A DNA stretch of 64,000 nt from positions 571,459-635,458 of the forward strand of contig NZ_VDMP01000027.1 in the NCBI RefSeq assembly GCF_006335005.1, written 5' to 3'. The notes below the pieces were generated by a model. The model was not told where the DNA came from, made no database searches, and was given only the letters and a program-made list of their open reading frames with translations. The stretch's first letter is position 1. Each line of letters starts with the position of its first letter. Origin of the DNA: Nocardioides albidus (lineage in GTDB: Bacteria > Actinomycetota > Actinomycetes > Propionibacteriales > Nocardioidaceae). Below are positions 37,922 to 48,077 of the stretch, in pieces. The position numbers were made by a program, and so were the translations under genes.

Positions 37922-39277
37922 GTGCCACGCATCTTCGGGACCGACGGCGTCCGCGGCCTCGCGAACGACAAGCTGACCGCCGAGCTGGCGGTCGACCTGG
38001 GCAGCGCCGCGGCCCGGGTCCTGGTCGAGCACGGCGGCTACAGCCGGCCCCGCCCGCTCGCCGTCGTCGGCCGCGACACCCGGATCTCCGGCCAGTTCCT
38101 CGAGCACGCCGTGGTGGCGGGCCTCGCCTCCGCCGGCGTCGACGTGCTGCGGCTGCGGGTCCTGCCCACCCCGGGCGTCGCCTACTTCACCGACGCCCTC
38201 GGCGCGGACGTCGGTGTGGTCATCAGCGCCTCCCACAACCCGATGCCCGACAACGGCATCAAGTTCCTCGCCCGGGGCGGCGTGAAGCTCGACGACGAGC
38301 TCGAGCGGGAGATCGAGGCGCTCCTCGGCCAGGACTGGGAGCGCCCGACCGGCGCCGCCGTCGGGCGCGTGACGCCCTACGGCCCCACGGTCAAGGAGTA
38401 CGTCGACCACCTGGTCCGCACCCTCGATGCGCCCGCCGGCAAGCCGCTCGCCGGACTCCGGCTGGTCCTCGACTGCGCCCACGGCGCCGCCAGCGAGGTC
38501 GGCCCCCGGGCGCTGGCCGCGGCCGGCGCCGAGGTCGTCACCATCGGCGCCTCGCCCGACGGGCTCAACATCAACGAGGGCTGCGGCTCCACGCACCTGG
38601 CCCTGCTCCAGAAGGCCGTGCTCGAGCACGGCGCCGACGCCGGCTTCGCGGTCGACGGCGACGCCGACCGGTGCCTGGCCGTCGACCACACGGGGGAGAT
38701 CGTCGACGGCGACCAGATCATGGGCATCCTCGCCCTCTCGCTCCGCGAGTCCGGCGGTCTGGTCGACGACACCCTCGTCGCCACCGTGATGAGCAACCTC
38801 GGTCTGCTCCAGGCGATGGAGGCCTCCGGCGTGAAGGTCGTGCAGACCGCGGTCGGCGACCGCTACGTCCTCGACGAGATGCGCCGCGGCGGGTTCAGCC
38901 TCGGCGGGGAGCAGTCGGGCCACGTCATCATGCGCGCGCACGCGACGACCGGCGACGGCATCCTCACCGCCCTCCACGTCGCCCGGCGGATGGCCACCAC
39001 CGGCCGCTCGCTGCAGGAGCTCGCCGGGGTGATGACCCGCCTCCCGCAGGTGCTCGTCAACGTCGGCGGCGTCGACCGCACCCGCACCGACGACCCCGCG
39101 CTCCTCGAGGCCGTGGCCGGTGCCGAGGCCGAGCTCGGCGCCTCCGGACGCGTGCTGCTGCGCCCCTCGGGCACCGAGCCCCTGGTCCGCGTCATGGTCG
39201 AGGCGCCCACCGCGGAGCAGGCCGACGGTGTCGCCCAGCGCCTCGCGGACGTCGTCCGCGAGCGCCTGGCGCTCTGA
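37922..39277 (+). CDS. glmM: Phosphoglucosamine mutase
   Basis: This 451-residue enzyme converts glucosamine-6-phosphate to glucosamine-1-phosphate for peptidoglycan precursors. The phosphorylated Ser is S104 in [12 protein letters not shown]; the metal site is [11 protein letters not shown] at about 241-251; and the sugar-phosphate segment is [12 protein letters not shown] near the C-terminus. The start is GTG. glmS, which supplies its substrate, lies about 3 kb downstream. Confidence 0.97.
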   Translation: MPRIFGTDGVRGLANDKLTAELAVDLGSAAARVLVEHGGYSRPRPLAVVGRDTRISGQFLEHAVVAGLASAGVDVLRLRVLPTPGVAYFTDALGADVGVVISASHNPMPDNGIKFLARGGVKLDDELEREIEALLGQDWERPTGAAVGRVTPYGPTVKEYVDHLVRTLDAPAGKPLAGLRLVLDCAHGAASEVGPRALAAAGAEVVTIGASPDGLNINEGCGSTHLALLQKAVLEHGADAGFAVDGDADRCLAVDHTGEIVDGDQIMGILALSLRESGGLVDDTLVATVMSNLGLLQAMEASGVKVVQTAVGDRYVLDEMRRGGFSLGGEQSGHVIMRAHATTGDGILTALHVARRMATTGRSLQELAGVMTRLPQVLVNVGGVDRTRTDDPALLEAVAGAEAELGASGRVLLRPSGTEPLVRVMVEAPTAEQADGVAQRLADVVRERLAL

Positions 39278-39320
39278 CCCCGCCGGGAGCCCCCAGGCGG
39301 CGAACTGGCAAGGTGTCACC

Positions 39321-40220
39321 ATGAGCGCGCCCGTCCTGGCGATCGAAGGCCTCACCAAGCAGTTCGGAGCGGTGCGAGCCGTCGACGACCTGACGTTCAC
39401 CGTGCGTCCCGGCGCCGTGACGGGCTTCCTGGGCCCCAACGGAGCCGGGAAGACGACGACCCTGCGGATGCTCCTCGGCCTGACCCGGCCCACCGGGGGA
39501 CGTGCTCTGGTCGGCGACCGGGAGTACGCCGCGCATCCCCGGCCCGGACGCGTCGTCGGCGCCGCGCTCGAGGCGTCGAGCTTCCATCCGGGCCGCACCG
39601 GGCTCGGTCACCTGGAGGTCTTCGCGCCCCAGGTCGGCGTGTCCCGGGCCCGGTGCCGCCAGGTGCTCGAGGCGGTCGGCCTCGATCACGCGGCGAGCCA
39701 GCGGGTGGGCCGCTACTCGCTCGGCATGCGCCAGCGGCTGGGGCTGGCGACCGCACTGCTCGCCGACCCGCCCGTGATCGTCCTCGACGAGCCGACGAAC
39801 GGGCTCGACCCGGAGGGCATCGTGTGGATCCGGCGCCTGCTGCGGCAGTTCGCCGCCGAGGGGCGCACGGTGCTGGTCTCCAGCCACCTGCTGCGCGAGG
39901 TCGAGGCCAGCGTCGACGAGGTCGTCGTCATCGCCCAGGGCCGGCTCCGGCACGCCTCCTCGCTCGCCGAGCTGCGCACCCGGGCCACGCCGGCGGCGTA
40001 CGTCGTCGCGCCGCGACCCGACGTCCTGGCCACCCTGGCCACCGACCGCGGCTGGACCACCACCGCCGACGGCGACGGGCTCGTCGTCGACGGCGCGACC
40101 GCGGCCGAGGTCGGTGCGGCCGCCCACACGGCCGGGATCGAGCTCCACGAGCTGGTCCGCCGCGACGTCGACCTGGAGGCGCTCTTCTTCGAGCTCACGC
40201 GGCCGGAGGCGAACCGATGA
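39321..40220 (+). CDS. ABC transporter ATP-binding protein (ABC-2 exporter type)
   Basis: This 299-residue ATPase has Walker A GPNGAGKTT at about residues 36-44, the signature YSLGMRQRL (an SGG-to-LGM variant normal in this subfamily) and VIVLDEPTNGLDPEG. The C-terminal 80 residues form the accessory domain of NatA/CcmA-like exporters. It overlaps the permease gene by 4 bp (ATGA). The substrate is unknown. Confidence 0.9.
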   Translation: MSAPVLAIEGLTKQFGAVRAVDDLTFTVRPGAVTGFLGPNGAGKTTTLRMLLGLTRPTGGRALVGDREYAAHPRPGRVVGAALEASSFHPGRTGLGHLEVFAPQVGVSRARCRQVLEAVGLDHAASQRVGRYSLGMRQRLGLATALLADPPVIVLDEPTNGLDPEGIVWIRRLLRQFAAEGRTVLVSSHLLREVEASVDEVVVIAQGRLRHASSLAELRTRATPAAYVVAPRPDVLATLATDRGWTTTADGDGLVVDGATAAEVGAAAHTAGIELHELVRRDVDLEALFFELTRPEANR

Positions 40221-41020
40221 CCCACCCCACGAGGGCCGCGCTGCTCGCGGAGTACCGCAAGCTCGTCAGCACCCGGATCTGGTGGCTGCTGCTCGTCGTG
40301 ATGGTCGGCTACCTCGCCTTCGTCGGCGCCGCCGTCTCGGCGTCGTTCGCCTTCGTGCCCGAGGGCGTCGAGGCGCCGCTCGTCGGGGAGGACGCCGCGC
40401 GGGCGACGTACTCGCTGGTCAACGGGGTCGGCTACGTCTTCCCGCTGGTCATCGGCAGCCTCGCGATGACCACGGAGTTCCGGCACAAGACGATCACCCA
40501 GAGCCTGCTCGTCGAGCCGGACCGCACCCGGTTCCTGCTGGCCAAGCTGCTGTCCGTGGTCCCGATCGGGCTCGCGGCCGGCGTCGTCGGCCAGCTCGCC
40601 ACCGTCGCCGGCGGCGCGCCGCTGCTCGCCGCGCAGGGCGACGGCGCGTTCCTCGGCGACGGCGACGTGATCGTCGGCCTGCTGCTCGGCGTGGTCGTCG
40701 TCGCCCTGTGGGCGGTCATCGGCGTCGCCGTGGGCAGCGTCCTGTCCAACCATGTGGCCGCGATCGTGGTGATCCTCGCGTTCACCCAGTTCGTCGAGCC
40801 GATCGTCCGGGTCGGCCTCGGCCAGGTCGACGCGCTGGCCGGCGCCGCCGCCTACCTGCCCGGCGGTGCCGCGGACTCGCTCATCGGTGCTTCCTTCCTC
40901 GGCGGCACCGGCACCGTCGACCTGCTGCCGCGCTGGGCGGCGGTGCTCGTGCTGCTGGGGTACGCCGCCGGGCTCGCGGTGCTCGGGAGGCTGACCACCC
41001 TGCGCCGCGACGTGGGCTGA
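40217..41020 (+). CDS. ABC-2 type transporter permease
   Basis: This 267-residue protein begins with the typical EYRKLVSTRIWWLLLVVMV entry into the first helix and has six hydrophobic segments in total. It forms the channel for the preceding ATPase. The segment TEFRHKTITQSLLVEPDR after helix 2 is the usual coupling region of this family. Confidence 0.88.
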   Translation: MTHPTRAALLAEYRKLVSTRIWWLLLVVMVGYLAFVGAAVSASFAFVPEGVEAPLVGEDAARATYSLVNGVGYVFPLVIGSLAMTTEFRHKTITQSLLVEPDRTRFLLAKLLSVVPIGLAAGVVGQLATVAGGAPLLAAQGDGAFLGDGDVIVGLLLGVVVVALWAVIGVAVGSVLSNHVAAIVVILAFTQFVEPIVRVGLGQVDALAGAAAYLPGGAADSLIGASFLGGTGTVDLLPRWAAVLVLLGYAAGLAVLGRLTTLRRDVG

Positions 41021-41062
41021 GCTCGGATGAGCCTGGCCCGCCCTCGCGACGACGCGGGCCGG

Positions 41063-42058
41063 TCAGATCTTGCGCAGCCGCACGTACTTCACCGTGTGGT
41101 CGACGGACTTGCGAAGGACCAGGGTCGCCCGGGAGCGGGTGGGCAGGACGTTCTCGACCAGGTTGGGTCCGTTGATGGAGTCCCAGATCCGGCGGGCCTC
41201 GTCGACGGCGGAGGCGTGGCGGAGGGCGGCGTACCGGGCGAAGTAGGAGTTGGGGTCGCGGAAGGCGGTCTCGCGCAGGCGCAGGAAGCGGTCGACGTAC
41301 CACTCGCGGATGTGGTTGGTGTTGGCGTCGACGAAGACGGAGAAGTCGAAGAAGTCCGACAGGCCCAGGCCGGTGCGGCCGTCGTCGCGGACCCGGGCGG
41401 GCTGCAGGACGTTGAGGCCCTCGACGATCACGATGTCGGGCCGCTTCACGACGACCTTCTCGTCCGGCACGACGTCGTAGACCAGATGGGAGTAGACCGG
41501 CGCCTCCACCTCGTCGATGCCGGACTTGATGTCGATGACGAACTTCAGCAGCGCCCGGCGGTCGTAGGACTCCGGGAACCCCTTGCGCTGCAGCAGGCCG
41601 CGCGACTCGAGCTCGGCGTTGGGGTAGAGGAAGCCGTCGGTGGTCACGAGCGCGACGTTCGGGTGCTCGGGCCAGCGGGCCAGCATCTGCTGCAGCACGC
41701 GCGCGGCGGTCGACTTCCCGACCGCCACCGAGCCGGCCAACCCGATCACGAACGGCGTGCGCGGGGGAGTGCGACGATGCAGGAACTGCTCCTGCTCGTG
41801 GTGCAGGCGCGTCGCGGCGTTGACCCGCAGCGAGAGCAGGCGGGAGAGCGGCAGGTAGACGTCCCGGATCTCGTCGAGGTCCAGCGAGTCGCCGATGCCG
41901 CGCAGCCGCATCACCTCGTCGCTGCCGAGGGGGCTGCCCTGCTGGTCCCACTCCGCGGCCAGCTGGGCCCAGGCCGCACGGTCCAGCTCGACGTACGGCG
42001 ACGCCTCCCGTGGCGACTCGTCGCCGTGGTGGGTCTCCGCCGGGCTGCCGGTCGTCAT
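41063..42058 (-). CDS. coaA: Pantothenate kinase, type I
   Basis: This 331-residue enzyme phosphorylates pantothenate, the first step of CoA synthesis. The P-loop is GSVAVGKST at residues 109-117; the substrate region includes [20 protein letters not shown] and [11 protein letters not shown]. Actinobacteria usually carry this type. I chose the ATG at 42058, which has AACAAT 7 nt upstream, over a longer frame without a good start. It diverges from glmS. Confidence 0.96.
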   Translation of the reverse strand: MTTGSPAETHHGDESPREASPYVELDRAAWAQLAAEWDQQGSPLGSDEVMRLRGIGDSLDLDEIRDVYLPLSRLLSLRVNAATRLHHEQEQFLHRRTPPRTPFVIGLAGSVAVGKSTAARVLQQMLARWPEHPNVALVTTDGFLYPNAELESRGLLQRKGFPESYDRRALLKFVIDIKSGIDEVEAPVYSHLVYDVVPDEKVVVKRPDIVIVEGLNVLQPARVRDDGRTGLGLSDFFDFSVFVDANTNHIREWYVDRFLRLRETAFRDPNSYFARYAALRHASAVDEARRIWDSINGPNLVENVLPTRSRATLVLRKSVDHTVKYVRLRKI

Positions 42059-42139
42059 GCGCTCGATTGTTCCAGCCGGGTCCCGAGGCCGGCCCGGCGC
42101 GTCCCTGATCCGGACGCGGCGTGCCGGACCGCCGCGTCC

Positions 42140-42145
42140 TAGACT
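42140..42145 (+). promoter_or_regulatory. -10 box of glmS, leaderless spacing
   Basis: TAGACT lies 8 nt before the glmS ATG, and no Shine-Dalgarno sequence is visible. No clear -35 was found. No glmS ribozyme is seen, as expected outside Firmicutes. Confidence 0.45.
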
Positions 42146-42153
42146 GGCCGACC

Positions 42154-43998
42154 ATGTGCGGGATCGTCGGATATGTCGGGCCACAGTCGGCCCAGGACAC
42201 CGTCATCGACGGTCTCCGCAGGCTCGAGTACCGCGGCTACGACTCCGCCGGCGTCGCTGTGGTCCACGAGGGTGCGCTGAGCGTCGAGAAGCGGGCCGGC
42301 AAGCTCGCCAACCTGGAGAAGGCGCTCGGCGAGCGGCCGATGCCGGTCGCCGAGGTCGGGATCGGCCACACCCGCTGGGCCACCCACGGTCCGCCCAACG
42401 ACGTCAACGCCCATCCCCACACCGGCCCCGGGCGCCGGGTGGCGCTGGTGCACAACGGCATCATCGAGAACTTCCTCGACCTGCGCGCCCGGCTCGAGGC
42501 CGACGACCACGAGCTGCTCTCCGACACCGACACCGAGATCGTCGCGCAGCTCCTCGAGCTGCAGGTGCAGTCCGGCGAGGACCTCACCACGGCGATGCAG
42601 CGGGTCTGCCAGAAGCTCGACGGCGCGTTCACGTTGGTCGCGATCGACGCCGAGGAGCCCGGGAAGGTCGTCGCCGCCCGCCGCAACTCCCCGCTGGTGG
42701 TCGGGCTGGGCGAGGGCGAGAACTTCCTCGGCTCCGACGTCGCCGCGTTCATCGAGCACACCCGCGAGGCGCTCGAGCTGGGCCAGGACCAGATCGTCGT
42801 GATGACCCGCGACGCGGTCGAGGTCACCGACTTCTGGGGCCGCGCGGTCCAGGCGCGCCGCTTCCACGTCGACTGGGACCTCTCGTCGGCCGAGAAGGAC
42901 GGTCACGACTGGTTCATGCGCAAGGAGATCTTCGAGCAGCCGCGCGCCGTGGCCGACTCGCTGATCGGGCGTCGTACGCCGTCGGGGCTGCTGCAGCTGG
43001 ACGAGATGCGGCTCGCCGACGAGGAGCTGCGCGACGTCGACAAGATCATCATCATCGCGTGCGGGACGTCGTTCTACGCCGGCATGGTCGCCAAGTACGC
43101 GATCGAGCACTGGACCCGCACCCCGGTCGAGGTCGAGCTCGCCTCGGAGTTCCGCTACCGCGACCCGATCATCGACTCCACCACGCTGATCGTCGCGATC
43201 AGCCAGTCCGGCGAGACCGCCGACACCCTCCAGGCGATCCGGCACGCGCGCAGCCAGCGGGCGAAGGTGCTGGCGATCTGCAACACCAACGGCTCCTCGA
43301 TCCCGCGCGAGTCCGACGCCGTGATCTACACCCATGCCGGCCCCGAGATCGGCGTCGCGTCCACCAAGGGCTTCCTGACCCAGCTCGTCGCCTGCTACCT
43401 GCTGGCGCTCTACATCGCGCAGGTCAAGGGCACCCGGTTCGGCGACGAGATCGACGAGATCATGCGCCACCTCGAGGCGATGCCCGACCACATCGAGACC
43501 GTGCTCGGCACCGCCGACCAGGTCTACGGCCTCGCCGCCGACCACGCGAGCACCCGCTCCGTGCTCTTCCTCGGCCGCCACGCCGGCTACCCCGTGGCGC
43601 TCGAGGGCGCCTTGAAGCTCAAGGAGCTGGCCTACCTCCACGCCGAGGGCTTCGCCGCCGGAGAGCTCAAGCACGGCCCGATCGCGCTGATCGAGGAGGG
43701 CCTGCCCGTGCTCTGCGTGGTGCCGCCCAAGGGCCGTGACCACCTGCACGGCAAGATGCTCAGCGGCATCCAGGAGGTGCGCGCCCGCGGCGCCCGCACC
43801 ATCTGCCTGGCCGAGGAGGGCGACGCCTCGATCGAGCCGTACGCCGACGTGCTGATCCGGCTGCCGAAGGTCCCGGTCCTGCTGCAGCCGCTGGTCTCGA
43901 TCGTGCCGCTGCAGCTGTTCGCGTGCGAGCTGGCCACCGTGCTCGGCCACGACGTCGACCAGCCCCGCAACCTCGCCAAGTCCGTCACGGTGGAGTGA
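42154..43998 (+). CDS. glmS: Glutamine-fructose-6-phosphate aminotransferase (isomerising)
   Basis: This 614-residue enzyme makes glucosamine-6-phosphate from fructose-6-phosphate and glutamine. The N-terminal glutaminase begins MCGIVGYVG with Cys2 as nucleophile after Met removal, and has [17 protein letters not shown]. Two SIS domains follow, with CGTSFYAG and [13 protein letters not shown] in the first, and the C-terminus ends [13 protein letters not shown], the classic active-site tail. acpS follows after 13 bp. Confidence 0.97.
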   Translation: MCGIVGYVGPQSAQDTVIDGLRRLEYRGYDSAGVAVVHEGALSVEKRAGKLANLEKALGERPMPVAEVGIGHTRWATHGPPNDVNAHPHTGPGRRVALVHNGIIENFLDLRARLEADDHELLSDTDTEIVAQLLELQVQSGEDLTTAMQRVCQKLDGAFTLVAIDAEEPGKVVAARRNSPLVVGLGEGENFLGSDVAAFIEHTREALELGQDQIVVMTRDAVEVTDFWGRAVQARRFHVDWDLSSAEKDGHDWFMRKEIFEQPRAVADSLIGRRTPSGLLQLDEMRLADEELRDVDKIIIIACGTSFYAGMVAKYAIEHWTRTPVEVELASEFRYRDPIIDSTTLIVAISQSGETADTLQAIRHARSQRAKVLAICNTNGSSIPRESDAVIYTHAGPEIGVASTKGFLTQLVACYLLALYIAQVKGTRFGDEIDEIMRHLEAMPDHIETVLGTADQVYGLAADHASTRSVLFLGRHAGYPVALEGALKLKELAYLHAEGFAAGELKHGPIALIEEGLPVLCVVPPKGRDHLHGKMLSGIQEVRARGARTICLAEEGDASIEPYADVLIRLPKVPVLLQPLVSIVPLQLFACELATVLGHDVDQPRNLAKSVTVE

Positions 43999-44011
43999 CA
44001 GGAGCGACCTG

Positions 44012-44365
44012 GTGGCCGTGGTCGGCGTCGGCATCGACGTGTGTGAGATCGCCCGCTTCGAGGAGTCGTGCCGGCGTACCCCTGCGCTGGTGACGAAGCT
44101 GTTCACCGAGGCCGAGCGCGACCTGCACATCCGCTCGATGGCCGCGCGCTTCGCCGCGAAGGAGGCGCTCGCCAAGGCACTCGGCGCCCCGCGCGGGATG
44201 GCCTGGCACGACGCCGAGGTCGTCTCGGAGGACTCCGGCCGACCGCGCTTCGTGCTGCGCGGCACCGTCCTCGCCGAGGCCGACGCGCTCGGGGTCACCT
44301 CGGTCCACCTCTCGCTGACCCATGACGGCGGGATCGCCTCGGCCGTCGTGGTGCTGGAGTCGTGA
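44012..44365 (+). CDS. acpS: Holo-[acyl-carrier-protein] synthase
   Basis: This 117-residue enzyme transfers 4'-phosphopantetheine from CoA to acyl carrier protein. The metal-binding segment [13 protein letters not shown] (about 6-18) and the catalytic [13 protein letters not shown] (about 46-58) are intact, as is the terminal [11 protein letters not shown]. The start is GTG. An AcpS-type enzyme does not necessarily serve the carrier domain of the Pls-like enzyme, which would normally use an Sfp-type transferase not seen here. Confidence 0.95.
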   Translation: MAVVGVGIDVCEIARFEESCRRTPALVTKLFTEAERDLHIRSMAARFAAKEALAKALGAPRGMAWHDAEVVSEDSGRPRFVLRGTVLAEADALGVTSVHLSLTHDGGIASAVVVLES

Positions 44366-44372
44366 GGCACCG

Positions 44373-45809
44373 ATGATCCGGGCCCACGACGTCGAGCAGG
44401 TCCGCGCCGCCGAGGCCGACCTCCTCGCGCGCCTGCCGGAGGGAGCGCTCATGGCGCGCGCCGCGGCCGGCCTGGGCTACGCCGTGCTCGACCTCCTCGG
44501 CACCGCCTACGGCCGCCGGGTGCTGCTGCTCGTCGGCTCGGGCGACAACGGCGGCGATGCGCTGTACGCCGGCGCGCTGCTCGCCCGGCGCGGTGTCCAG
44601 GTGGAGGCGTGGCTGCTGTCGGAGGCAGCCCATCTCGGCGGACTCGAGGAACTCCGCCGTGCCGGCGGTCGGGTCCTCCCACCCCCGTCCATGGGGCAGG
44701 AACCGCACGTCCCGACCCCCGAATCCCGCGGTTCGGTCCCGAACCGCAACGACTTCGACCTGGTCGTGGACGGCATCGTCGGCATCGGCGGCCGCCCGGG
44801 ATTGCGCCCGGAGGCGACGAAGGCACTGCAGGCGGTCGCCGGGATCCCGGTCGTGGCCGTCGACACCCCCTCGGGCGTGGACGTCGACACGGGCGAGGTC
44901 GACGGCCCCCACGTCACCGCCGACGTCACCGTCACCTTCGGGACCCACAAGCCGTGCCACCTGGTCGACCCCGCGGCGCGGGCCTGCGGTGCGGTCCACC
45001 TCGTCGACATCGGACTCGACCTGCCCGAGGCGCCGATCGAGTCTCTCCAGGCTGCCGACGTCGCCGCGCTGCTGCCGCGGCCGGCCTCCGATGCCCACAA
45101 GTACACCCGCGGCGTCGTCGGCGTCCGTGCCGGCTCGGCCGCCTATCCCGGAGCCGCGCTCCTCAGCGTGGCCGGCGCCGCGTGCGGTCTGGCGGGGATG
45201 GTGCGCTACGACGGCGACGCCGCCGCGGCCGACCGGGTCCGGGCCGCCCATCCCGAGGTGGTCGGTCCCGGTCGGGTGCAGGCGTGGGTCGTCGGGTCAG
45301 GGAGCGACGACGGCGCCGAGGACGCCGTCCGCCTCTCGGTGGCCGACGACGTGCCGCTCGTCCTCGACGCGGATGCCCTCGCCTTCGCCGAGTCGGCCCG
45401 TGGCCGCCCGGCCGTGCTGACGCCGCACGCGGGCGAGCTGGCGCGGATGCTCGGCGTGGAGCGCTCGGAGGTCGAGGCGCGATGGCTCGCGCACGCCCGC
45501 CTCGCCGCCCGCAGGTACGACGCCGTGGTGCTGCTCAAGGGCCGGCACACGGTCGTCGCGCGCCCCGACGGGCAGGTGCGGGTCACCATGACCGGCACGC
45601 CGTGGCTGGCGACCGCGGGTGCGGGCGACGTGCTCGGCGGCCTGATCGGTGCGCTGCTCGCCGCCGGCCTCGACCCCTTCGACGCGGCGTCGGTCGGCTC
45701 CTGGCTGCACGGGGCGGCAGCGACCCAGGCATCCGCCGGCGGGCCGATCGTCGCGAGCGACGTGGCTGCGGCCCTGCCCGGGCTGCTCGCCGACCTGATG
45801 GGACGATAG
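44373..45809 (+). CDS. nnr: Bifunctional NAD(P)H-hydrate epimerase / ADP-dependent dehydratase
   Basis: This 478-residue protein repairs hydrated NAD(P)H. The N-terminal YjeF epimerase half has VLLLVGSGDNGGDALYAG (about 50-67) and VDTPSGVDVDTGEV. The C-terminal dehydratase half has LTPHAGELARML and the nucleotide-binding TAGAGDVLGGLIGA. A Pro-rich, polar stretch of about 20 residues around GQEPHVPTPESRG, encoded partly by a palindrome, looks like an insertion in the epimerase half. The gene sits between acpS and alr, a common actinobacterial order. Confidence 0.93.
   Translation: MIRAHDVEQVRAAEADLLARLPEGALMARAAAGLGYAVLDLLGTAYGRRVLLLVGSGDNGGDALYAGALLARRGVQVEAWLLSEAAHLGGLEELRRAGGRVLPPPSMGQEPHVPTPESRGSVPNRNDFDLVVDGIVGIGGRPGLRPEATKALQAVAGIPVVAVDTPSGVDVDTGEVDGPHVTADVTVTFGTHKPCHLVDPAARACGAVHLVDIGLDLPEAPIESLQAADVAALLPRPASDAHKYTRGVVGVRAGSAAYPGAALLSVAGAACGLAGMVRYDGDAAAADRVRAAHPEVVGPGRVQAWVVGSGSDDGAEDAVRLSVADDVPLVLDADALAFAESARGRPAVLTPHAGELARMLGVERSEVEARWLAHARLAARRYDAVVLLKGRHTVVARPDGQVRVTMTGTPWLATAGAGDVLGGLIGALLAAGLDPFDAASVGSWLHGAAATQASAGGPIVASDVAAALPGLLADLMGR
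44728..44747. repeat. Short palindrome inside nnr
   Basis: GCGGTTCGG-TC-CCGAACCGC has perfect 9 bp arms with a 2 bp centre. It lies inside the nnr reading frame, in a segment that does not look conserved for the YjeF domain. It may be a small palindromic element inserted in frame. Confidence 0.5.
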
Positions 45810-45813
45810 CCGG

Positions 45814-46983
45814 ATGGACCGCCCGCCCCTCGGACCGGCCGAGATCGTCGTCGACCTCGCGGCGATCCGGGCCAACGCCCGGCTGCTGGGCGCGACGGCC
45901 GGCGTACCGCTCATCGCGGTGGTCAAGGCCGACGGCTACGGCCACGGGATGCTCGCCAGCGCCCGCGCGGCCCGGCAGGGCGGTGCCGACTGGCTGGCCA
46001 CGGCCACCGTCGAGGAGGCGCTCGCGCTGCGCGCCGACGGGGTCGACGGGCCGCTCCTGTGCTGGATCAACGGCCCGCGGAGCGATCTCGCCGCCGCCGC
46101 CGGGGCGGGCATCGACCTGACCGCGAGCAGCGTCGCCCATCTCGAGACCATGGCCGCGGCGTTCGCCGGGCGCGAGCGGCCGGCGCGGGTGCAGCTCAAG
46201 GTCGACACCGGCCTGTCGCGCAGCGGCGCGCCGCGCGCCGACTGGGCCGACCTCTTCGCGCGCGCCCGGGCCGGCGAGGAGGCCGGCTCGTGGCGGATCA
46301 CCGGTCTCTGGTCCCACTTCGCCTGCGCCGACGAGCCCGGCCATCCGGCCAACGACCGCCAGGAGCGCTGCTTCCGCGACGCGCTCGACCTCGCCGCCGA
46401 GCACGGCCTGCGCCCCGAGCTGCGCCACCTCGCCAACTCCGCGGCCACCATCCTGCGCCCCTCGTCGCGCTTCGACGCCGTGCGCTGCGGCATCGCCCTC
46501 TACGGCCTCGACCCCGCGCCCGGGGAGGCCACCGACATCGGCCTGGTGCCCGCGATGACCGTCACGGCGCCGCTGCTCATGGTCAAGGACCTCGTCCCCG
46601 GCGACGCCGTGTCCTACGGCCAACACTGGGTCGCCGAGGAGCGGACCACCGTGGGCCTGGTCCCGGTCGGGTACGGCGACGGCATCCCGCGCCACGCCAC
46701 CCGGCCCGGCGCGGCCGACCGGGCCGCCACCGTCGGCGTCGCGGGCAGGCGCCGGCCCCTCCGCGGCACCGTGTGCATGGACCAGGTGGTCGTCGACCTC
46801 GGGGGCGACCGCCCGCCGGTCGGCAGCGAGGTCGTCGTCCTCGGCCCGCCCGGCGCCGGGGGGCCGACCGCCCAGGACTGGGCCGAGGCGTGCGACACCA
46901 TCAACTACGAGATCGTGACCAGGATCGGGGGCCGGATGGCGCGCAGGTACGTGGATTCCGACGTCGAAGGGTCCGCGTCATGA
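45814..46983 (+). CDS. alr: Alanine racemase
   Basis: This 389-residue PLP enzyme makes D-alanine for peptidoglycan. The PLP-binding Lys is K38 in AVVKADGYGHG. The C-terminal segments VSYGQHW (catalytic Tyr) and RGTVCMDQVVVDLG are present. The stop overlaps the start of the hydrolase gene (ATGA). Confidence 0.96.
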   Translation: MDRPPLGPAEIVVDLAAIRANARLLGATAGVPLIAVVKADGYGHGMLASARAARQGGADWLATATVEEALALRADGVDGPLLCWINGPRSDLAAAAGAGIDLTASSVAHLETMAAAFAGRERPARVQLKVDTGLSRSGAPRADWADLFARARAGEEAGSWRITGLWSHFACADEPGHPANDRQERCFRDALDLAAEHGLRPELRHLANSAATILRPSSRFDAVRCGIALYGLDPAPGEATDIGLVPAMTVTAPLLMVKDLVPGDAVSYGQHWVAEERTTVGLVPVGYGDGIPRHATRPGAADRAATVGVAGRRRPLRGTVCMDQVVVDLGGDRPPVGSEVVVLGPPGAGGPTAQDWAEACDTINYEIVTRIGGRMARRYVDSDVEGSAS

Positions 46984-48077
46984 GTCGCCGAGGACGGTTC
47001 GTCGGCTCGCTGGCGGGTGCTCTCGGCGTCGCCGCCGGCACGGTCGCCGTCGGCATCCTGCGCCAGCAGCGCGCGATCAGCAGGCGTGCGGGGGAGGAGA
47101 TCGCGTTCGGCGCGCTGCGCTCGACGCCGGTCACGGTCGTGGCCGACGACGGCGTGCCGCTGCACGTCGAGGTCGACGACGTCGTGCCCCAGCCGACCGG
47201 CGGTGCGGTCGACCGGCTGCTGCGGCGCACGAAGGACGGCACGCCGCCGGTCACCGTGGTCTTCGTCCACGGCTTCTGCCTCAACCTCGACTGCTGGCAC
47301 TTCCAGCGTGCGGCCTACCGCGGTCTGGTCCGCGCCGTCTACTACGACCAGCGCTCGCACGGTCGCTCCGGCAACTCCGACCGGGAGCACTCGACGATCG
47401 AGCAGCTCGCCCGCGACCTGCACCGGGTGCTGGAGGAGGTCGTGCCCGAGGGCCCGGTCGTGCTGGTGGGCCACTCGATGGGCGGCATGACCATCGTCGC
47501 GCTGGCCGAGGAGCACCCGGAGCTGATCGGCAGCCGGGTCGTCGGCGTGGGGCTGATCTCCACGACCGCCGGCGGGCTCGACCCGAGCCGGATGCTGCTC
47601 CCGATGCTGCCGGCCCGGCTCGCCGGACCGCTGGCCGGCGGGGCGGTGCGGACCCTCCATCTCGGCCACCGGGCGATCGACTCGCTGCGTCGCGCGGGCA
47701 GCGCCGTCGCGACCGTCGCCACCGACCGGTTCGCGTTCGGCACCGACGTCCCCCGGGGCTACGTCGAGTTCGTCGACGAGATGCTCGCCGCCACCCCGTT
47801 CGAGGTCGTCGCCGACTTCTTCCCGCACTTCGCTGGCCTCGACAAGTTCGACTTCGTCGAGGTCCTCTCCCGGGTGCCCACCTCGGTCATCTGCGGGACC
47901 GCCGACCGGCTCACGTCGATCGGGCACTCCCGCAAGCTGCAGTCCCGGATCCACGGCGCGCGGCTCCTCGAGTGCGACGAGGCCGGGCACATGGTGATCA
48001 TGGAGCGGCACGAGCTGGTCAACGCCGAGCTCGACCAGCTGATCACCGCGGCGTCCGCACGGGCGGCCTCGCGGTGA
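46980..48077 (+). CDS. Alpha/beta hydrolase with N-terminal membrane-proximal segment
   Basis: This 365-residue hydrolase has an N-terminal hydrophobic stretch (FVGSLAGALGVAAGTVAVGI, about 7-26) that could anchor it. The fold follows, with VVFVHGFCLNLDCW (oxyanion loop), the nucleophile in VGHSMGGMTIV, an Asp in CGTADRLTSI and a His in EAGHMVIMER. A hydrolase between alr and tsaE is a conserved actinobacterial neighbour, but the substrate is unknown. It is coupled to the next gene by a GTGA overlap. Confidence 0.87.
   Translation: MSRRGRFVGSLAGALGVAAGTVAVGILRQQRAISRRAGEEIAFGALRSTPVTVVADDGVPLHVEVDDVVPQPTGGAVDRLLRRTKDGTPPVTVVFVHGFCLNLDCWHFQRAAYRGLVRAVYYDQRSHGRSGNSDREHSTIEQLARDLHRVLEEVVPEGPVVLVGHSMGGMTIVALAEEHPELIGSRVVGVGLISTTAGGLDPSRMLLPMLPARLAGPLAGGAVRTLHLGHRAIDSLRRAGSAVATVATDRFAFGTDVPRGYVEFVDEMLAATPFEVVADFFPHFAGLDKFDFVEVLSRVPTSVICGTADRLTSIGHSRKLQSRIHGARLLECDEAGHMVIMERHELVNAELDQLITAASARAASR

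Noticed and set aside
42059-42153. A glmS ribozyme or riboswitch upstream of glmS
   Set aside because: Only 95 bp separate glmS from coaA, with a -10 box 8 nt before the ATG, leaving no room for a structured leader.
44012-44365. acpS as the transferase that activates the Pls-like carrier domain
   Set aside because: AcpS normally modifies fatty-acid carrier proteins and lies 10 kb away in a cell-wall/housekeeping operon; an Sfp-type enzyme elsewhere is more likely.
42139-44370. A 743-residue minus-strand frame across glmS and acpS
   Set aside because: It is a shadow of two well-supported genes; no domain or start signal is visible.
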